A DNA stretch of 64,000 nt. It comes from Axinella damicornis. Its lineage: Eukaryota; Porifera; Demospongiae; Axinellida; Axinellidae. Below are positions 46,101 through 64,000 of this stretch, in pieces (the stretch's first letter is position 1; each line of letters starts with the position of its first letter). The position numbers were made by a program, and so were the translations under genes. The notes beneath the pieces were generated by a model. That model was not told the origin of the DNA. It did no database searches and worked only from the letters and a program-made list of their open reading frames with translations. The DNA lies in assembly GCA_963931865.1 (NCBI GenBank), contig OZ007516.1:6669897-6733896 (forward strand), in the 5' to 3' direction.

Positions 46101-46743
46101 CCAGTTTTGTGTCGTAAAGAGGATTTGGGGTCAGCGCTTCTGGTGGCATGTAGCTGATTGTTCCTGGGCAGACAGTCATTCGTCTTGCCATCAGTGCTGG
46201 AGCAAGATTGAGGATCTTTGCCATGCCGAGGTCGGATATCTTTGCCGTCATGTTGGAGGTGAGGAGGATATTGTTAGCAGTCAGGTCACGGTGTATTATC
46301 GCTGGAGTGTGGCTGTGGAGATAGTGCAGTCCCAATGCTACATCGTGCAGAATGGAATAACTGATCTCGTCCGTGAGTACCCCGTACCTCTCTATGCAGT
46401 CAGTGAGAGCGACGGGCATATACTCCAACACAAGTACAGGCACATCCGACTCTTCCTCCAGATACAAGCCCAGAAATTGGACGATGTGTGGGTGGCGCAA
46501 CTGGCTGAGCAGCTCGCACTCGGTTCCGAAGCGCTCAAGGATCTCGGGGCCCTCTGATACTCCCTGCTCATAGAGCGTCCTGTGGAGCTTCTTCCCGGCA
46601 CATCTCATACCCTTGTAGCGCATCTCTAGCACAGACGAGTAGGAGCCTAAGCCCAGCTCCCGGCCAGAGACGACAACGTCACTCAGCAGGTAGTCTTGCA
46701 AGGGATCCGAATCACAGTCGTCCTCTTCCTTCAGATCTGCCAT
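43149..46743 (-). CDS. TKL-like protein kinase with C-terminal coiled coil
   Basis: Four exons (minus): 45398-46743, 44186-44369, 43643-43825, 43149-43472; 2037 nt, 678 aa, phases consistent. The kinase domain spans about residues 22-290: glycine loop GRELGLGSYSSV, lysine in CAGKKL, HRDLTANNILL catalytic loop, DLG in place of DFG (KISDLGMAKI), and MPPEAL as the APE site. HRDLTANN and the loop style fit the TKL/TK branch; DLG is a known tolerated variant. Residues about 310-445 are a long coiled coil (KMDQLKVEVGQLRTVHHEKE, RQKEEEVQLLRRRVDHLDQEL). The rest is helical and unrecognised, with LREL, ELLF and a WPPLIVAQPGEF segment near the end. Kinases of this layout are numerous in sponges, which is general knowledge and not tested here. 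Shares a 231 bp promoter with AGPS. Confidence 0.88.
43945..44181. repeat. CTCC pyrimidine tract in kinase intron 2
   Basis: About 235 bp of C/T on the plus strand, so G/A in the transcript, starting just after the exon 2 donor (GTGAGAAGAGGGGGAGG). Confidence 0.85.
44376..44700. repeat. GGA purine tract in kinase intron 1
   Basis: About 325 bp of purine-rich plus strand, pyrimidine in the transcript, ending at the exon 2 acceptor (TCCTTCACCAG). Confidence 0.85.
45258..45382. repeat. Palindromic mini-element, CACACGTG/TTCAAA subfamily
   Basis: Ends TAAGCCTCGTTCCCAGG and CCTGGGAATGAGGCTA; core GCCGCACACGTGCCCTTCAA and GGTTCAAAGGTCATG. It shares this core with 52148-52292. It sits 16 bases after the kinase exon 1 donor, and reading through it explains the apparent extension of the kinase frame. 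Confidence 0.8.
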
Positions 46744-46974
46744 GCCTTTAGCTATGTGGGGCTTCCCAATTGTTGCTCACTGCTCCGCCCACACATATCT
46801 CTTCCTGCAGATCCCAGGTCCAGTTTGGCGGAACGGTACGGGGCGCGGCCTCGATGCTATGATGTCAGGTTATATAAACCGCGCGCGCGCGTGCAAAAAA
46901 GGCTGGGCTTTGAGCATGAGATACACACCCGGACCCATACAGTCGCGAGATTTGCTGAGGTTACCTTTTCTATA
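46744..46974. promoter_or_regulatory. Shared divergent promoter of the kinase and AGPS genes
   Basis: 231 bp separate the two start codons. TATATAAA at 46871-46878 followed by a (CG)6 run lies about 100 bp before the AGPS ATG and could be a TATA box for AGPS. Confidence 0.55.
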
Positions 46975-61606
<14,632 letters not shown>

Positions 61607-61833
61607 CGTATTCTTTTTTGGTTTGCTGTAACTGGCTGAACTTTCTAACGACAGTGCAATGTTGTACTATTTTTAAAGAGTGTTGAATTCGGCTTGCTGC
61701 AGTCGATTAAGGAACGCCCACCTCCGTGAATACGTTGAAGTGCAAGGGAGTGGTATATAGCACTTCGTAATACCGGTGTACTAGTTGCGCAGAGACCTAG
61801 CTAGTAGCCTATATACGTACAACGCATTCAACG
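61607..61833. promoter_or_regulatory. Short gap between AGPS stop and PH gene start
   Basis: 227 bp must hold the AGPS 3' UTR and the promoter of the next gene. No AATAAA is seen before 61833. The functional role is inferred from spacing. Confidence 0.4.
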
Positions 61834-62233
61834 ATGGCGGCTATCAATGGTCATGGTGCTGTGATACTGAAGACCGGCTACCTCCACAAACAAGGTGATT
61901 TCACCATTTGATGTTAGGCATCATTTTCTAAGAATGCAGACTTCAATTGCAGCCAAGATTGGTAGCTGTGTGAATTATGCATTACCCAGGTGGCTCATAC
62001 AGGAATTGGAAAAAGAGGTATTTCGTGTTGAAGGATTCTTCCTTGCAGTACTATCAGAATGAAGGAGATGCTTCCCCCAAGGGCAGTATTGATTTGACTA
62101 CAGGGCTTGGTGTGCGAGACCAGAACTGCTGCCAGCTGGAATGGCCAAATGAAGCAAAGCCTGGGATTTCGTTTGGAGTAGCTACCGAATCCAGAACATA
62201 CTACATGTATGGAAGTGAAAAGGCTGCTGTCAG
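61834..62233 (+). CDS. PH-domain protein, first two exons (partial)
   Basis: Exons 61834-61894 and 61990-62233 (phase 1 join, then donor GTAACT in phase 2). The reading is MAAINGHGAVILKTGYLHKQ, then GGSYRNWKKRYFVLKDSSLQ and YYQNEGDASPKGSIDL. GYLHKQG, the basic KKRYFVL strand and SIDL are the standard beta1-beta4 features of pleckstrin-homology domains, which bind phosphoinositides or proteins. The basic K-x-R pattern after NW is compatible with phosphoinositide binding. The final PH helix with its conserved Trp should be in exon 3, which I could not place before 64000. Family within the PH superfamily is undetermined. Confidence 0.85.
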
Positions 62234-63029
62234 GTAACTGCAATGGTTAAGTAAAACTAGTGGAATGAAGGACATTGGGTGAGCCTGAGCAAGTGCATGC
62301 ACGTGCAGGACATGGAGCAGTTGCTGCACATATCTTGTGACTGAGCAATGAGCATAGTAGGCCAATATGACACTAAACATACACTTGTTCACATCACAGC
62401 TGCAATTATTGTGATTCAGGTTAGCGTTAGCTGAAGCAGTCTAGCAGGTACGTCACCCACGGCGGTAGGTCCACAAAAGCCGTCTCTGTCTTTATTTTGT
62501 CGGCACCGATGAGGTAGAATGTTCATAGTCGCTCTACCCAATGAATAGGTTGGTCTCCGTACGTCTTTATTGTTGCCATCGTCCATCGAACAGGTAGACC
62601 ATTCATGTTTCCTTGCATCGAGGAAGTATGCATTGTTCGTAGAAGTTGAATATTGTTGTGCACGTGCAAGTGAAATCTGCTGATTTAAAATTTCAGTAAG
62701 TGGTTGCAAGCAAAAAACCTAATATACACACGCACATGCGGAATGAACTCGTGCTAGAGTGGGGCTCACTCAGGGTCGCCCACAATTAAGAATTTTAGGC
62801 AGAATTATTCGAACTGTTGGCAGAAAGTAGGGCGATGGGTTAGGGTATATTAGGGCCATGGCCAGTGCTTGAAGTATGCACTTCCTACATAACCAATATC
62901 CACGTCCATAATTAATTGCATGCTACTATAGACTATAATTATATGCCAAGTACAAAAGGGAGAGTTGGAACATCAAAATGTTTGCAATAGGTTGAGTTTT
63001 TGAACTAGCTAGTAGCTATAGGAATACAA

Positions 63030-63125
63030 TATAGAATCTCTACAATACAGGCTACAATACACAGATTGGTGTATTGTAGCCTGAAGAAGGTCCGGTTCGG
63101 ACCGAAACGTTGCTGTATTGATGTG
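63030..63125 (+). repeat. Double-hairpin element with CCTGAAGAAGG...CCGAAACG motif
   Basis: First hairpin: AGGCTACAATACAC and GTGTATTGTAGCCT around AGATTG. Second: GGTCCG and CGGACC around GTT, flanked by CTGAAGA and GAAAC. Outer sequences CAATACAG and CTGTATTG can also pair. A decayed copy of CCTGAAGAAGGCC is at 39827-39842. Confidence 0.7.
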
Positions 63126-63555
63126 GTTTTGTGACAATAGCAAGAAGACTGATTGGAATGTATTCCGCCCTCTATAATTATTGCTGGCCTAATGATACAG
63201 TCTTCGCTCTGAGAGATCGTGTTGTAGGAGTTCCCATTAACGTAATATAGAATCTGTTTGTTCTAAGTCTGCTGGGATATGATTTCAGTGGGAATTTTTT
63301 TTGTCATAGAATTGGCAGTCCATTGTAATCACTGGGTCACTATATGGGATCTGTTGATACTCAGATTGTCTACTAAAATGCATGCCACACTACCTAAATA
63401 TGAGATTGACTGTACAAACTTGGTATTGTCATTATGTGAGTTTGCCATAATAATTTATGTGCTCTCAATTGTATTTTAAGTTATGCTGGACTATTATGTT
63501 TCAGAATGCTAAATATTACATTCCAAGCGGTAAATAAGTCAGTAGACAATCACAC

Positions 63556-63611
63556 TAGCCTCGTTCCCAGGCTCCCCACTGTGAGCGAGAGGGAGCCTGG
63601 GAACGAGGCTA
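63556..63611. repeat. Palindromic TAGCCTCG-family element
   Basis: TAGCCTCGTTCCCAGGCTCC and GGGAGCCTGGGAACGAGGCTA with an 11 bp loop; flanks CAATCACAC and CAATTCGCAC are similar. Confidence 0.85.
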
Positions 63612-64000
63612 CAATTCGCACATCTGGTAGAGCAAATGGTTGGGCAAAGACGAATCACTTTTCAATCCACCACCAAGAGGAGTTTCTACAAAATCACAAT
63701 TCAAACGTATTGGTGCGAGACAGTGGGTACGCAGAGTGCATGCTCAAAATGTCATTGCTTACTAAGTTAGCCATATTGGGAGTGGAATGTTCGTAGAATA
63801 TCCAATCATAGAATGCCATTTTGTCTTATCTTCCAATCTCCCATGGGGTACATCATGTTGGTGGCAGGCATGACTTGTGTGTTAGATTGTCTGCTCGTAC
63901 TTGAAACTTGGACAGAAGTACACTGACTGTCTCTTCCACTCATGTAATAGACTCCACACAGACCATACTAACAAGTTCCTCATATGGCACTTATCTGTGA

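Larger units (their letters stand above)
62234..64000 (+). other. Presumed intron of the PH gene
   Basis: No exon recognised. It contains a hairpin-rich element at 63030-63125 and a palindromic element at 63556-63611. Confidence 0.5.

Overview
This is a window of animal nuclear DNA. The genes are short exons split by many GT-AG introns, and every recognisable protein is a eukaryotic housekeeping or metazoan regulatory protein. A NAB transcriptional coregulator, a condensin II subunit and a TRAF-type MATH protein point to an animal. The compact head-to-head layout, a TKL-like kinase with a coiled coil, a stand-alone MATH protein and a plant-like GT8 inositol-phosphorylceramide glucuronosyltransferase together suggest an early-branching marine invertebrate. 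A demosponge is my best guess; this is inference, not shown by the sequence.

Layout. Positions 124-11126 (minus): the N-terminal 704 codons of condensin-2 subunit G2 (NCAPG2), running off the left edge. 11453-14768 (plus): a two-exon NAB homologue. 15153-15836 (plus): a MATH/TRAF-C protein. 16626-19657 (minus): CHMP5 (ESCRT-III), five exons, 219 aa. 20393-25404 (plus): IGBP1/alpha4/Tap42, eight exons. 25405-31613: repeat-rich, with one orphan PTEN/tensin-like exon and a broken duplicate of an IGBP1 exon. 31614-38388 (minus): AGPAT5-type lysophospholipid acyltransferase, eleven exons, 348 aa. 40559-42849 (plus): GT8 glycosyltransferase with a multi-pass C-terminus, 5' end not found. 43149-46743 (minus): TKL-like protein kinase with coiled coil, four exons, 678 aa. 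46975-61606 (plus): peroxisomal alkylglycerone-phosphate synthase (AGPS), twenty exons, 621 aa, with a clear PTS2. 61834 onward (plus): first two exons of a PH-domain protein that leaves the right edge.

Splice phases were checked by hand for all multi-exon genes and close without gaps, except the IGBP1 exon 4 start and the missing 5' end of the GT8 gene. Strands alternate, giving several divergent pairs with short shared promoters (NCAPG2/NAB, CHMP5/IGBP1, kinase/AGPS, probably AGPAT5/GT8) and convergent pairs between them. Three lipid enzymes (AGPAT5, the GT8 enzyme and AGPS) lie within 30 kb.

The introns are packed with repeats. There is a large family of near-perfect palindromic mini-elements with TAGCCTCGTTCCCAGGC ends, often flanked by 8-10 bp (mostly 9 bp) target duplications. 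There are also a tRNA-Ser-derived SINE, G/C-rich minisatellites, homopolymer C/G runs, (CCCT)n and (GT)n tracts placed at splice sites, interstitial telomere-like repeats, and several small recent duplications that copied pieces of exons.
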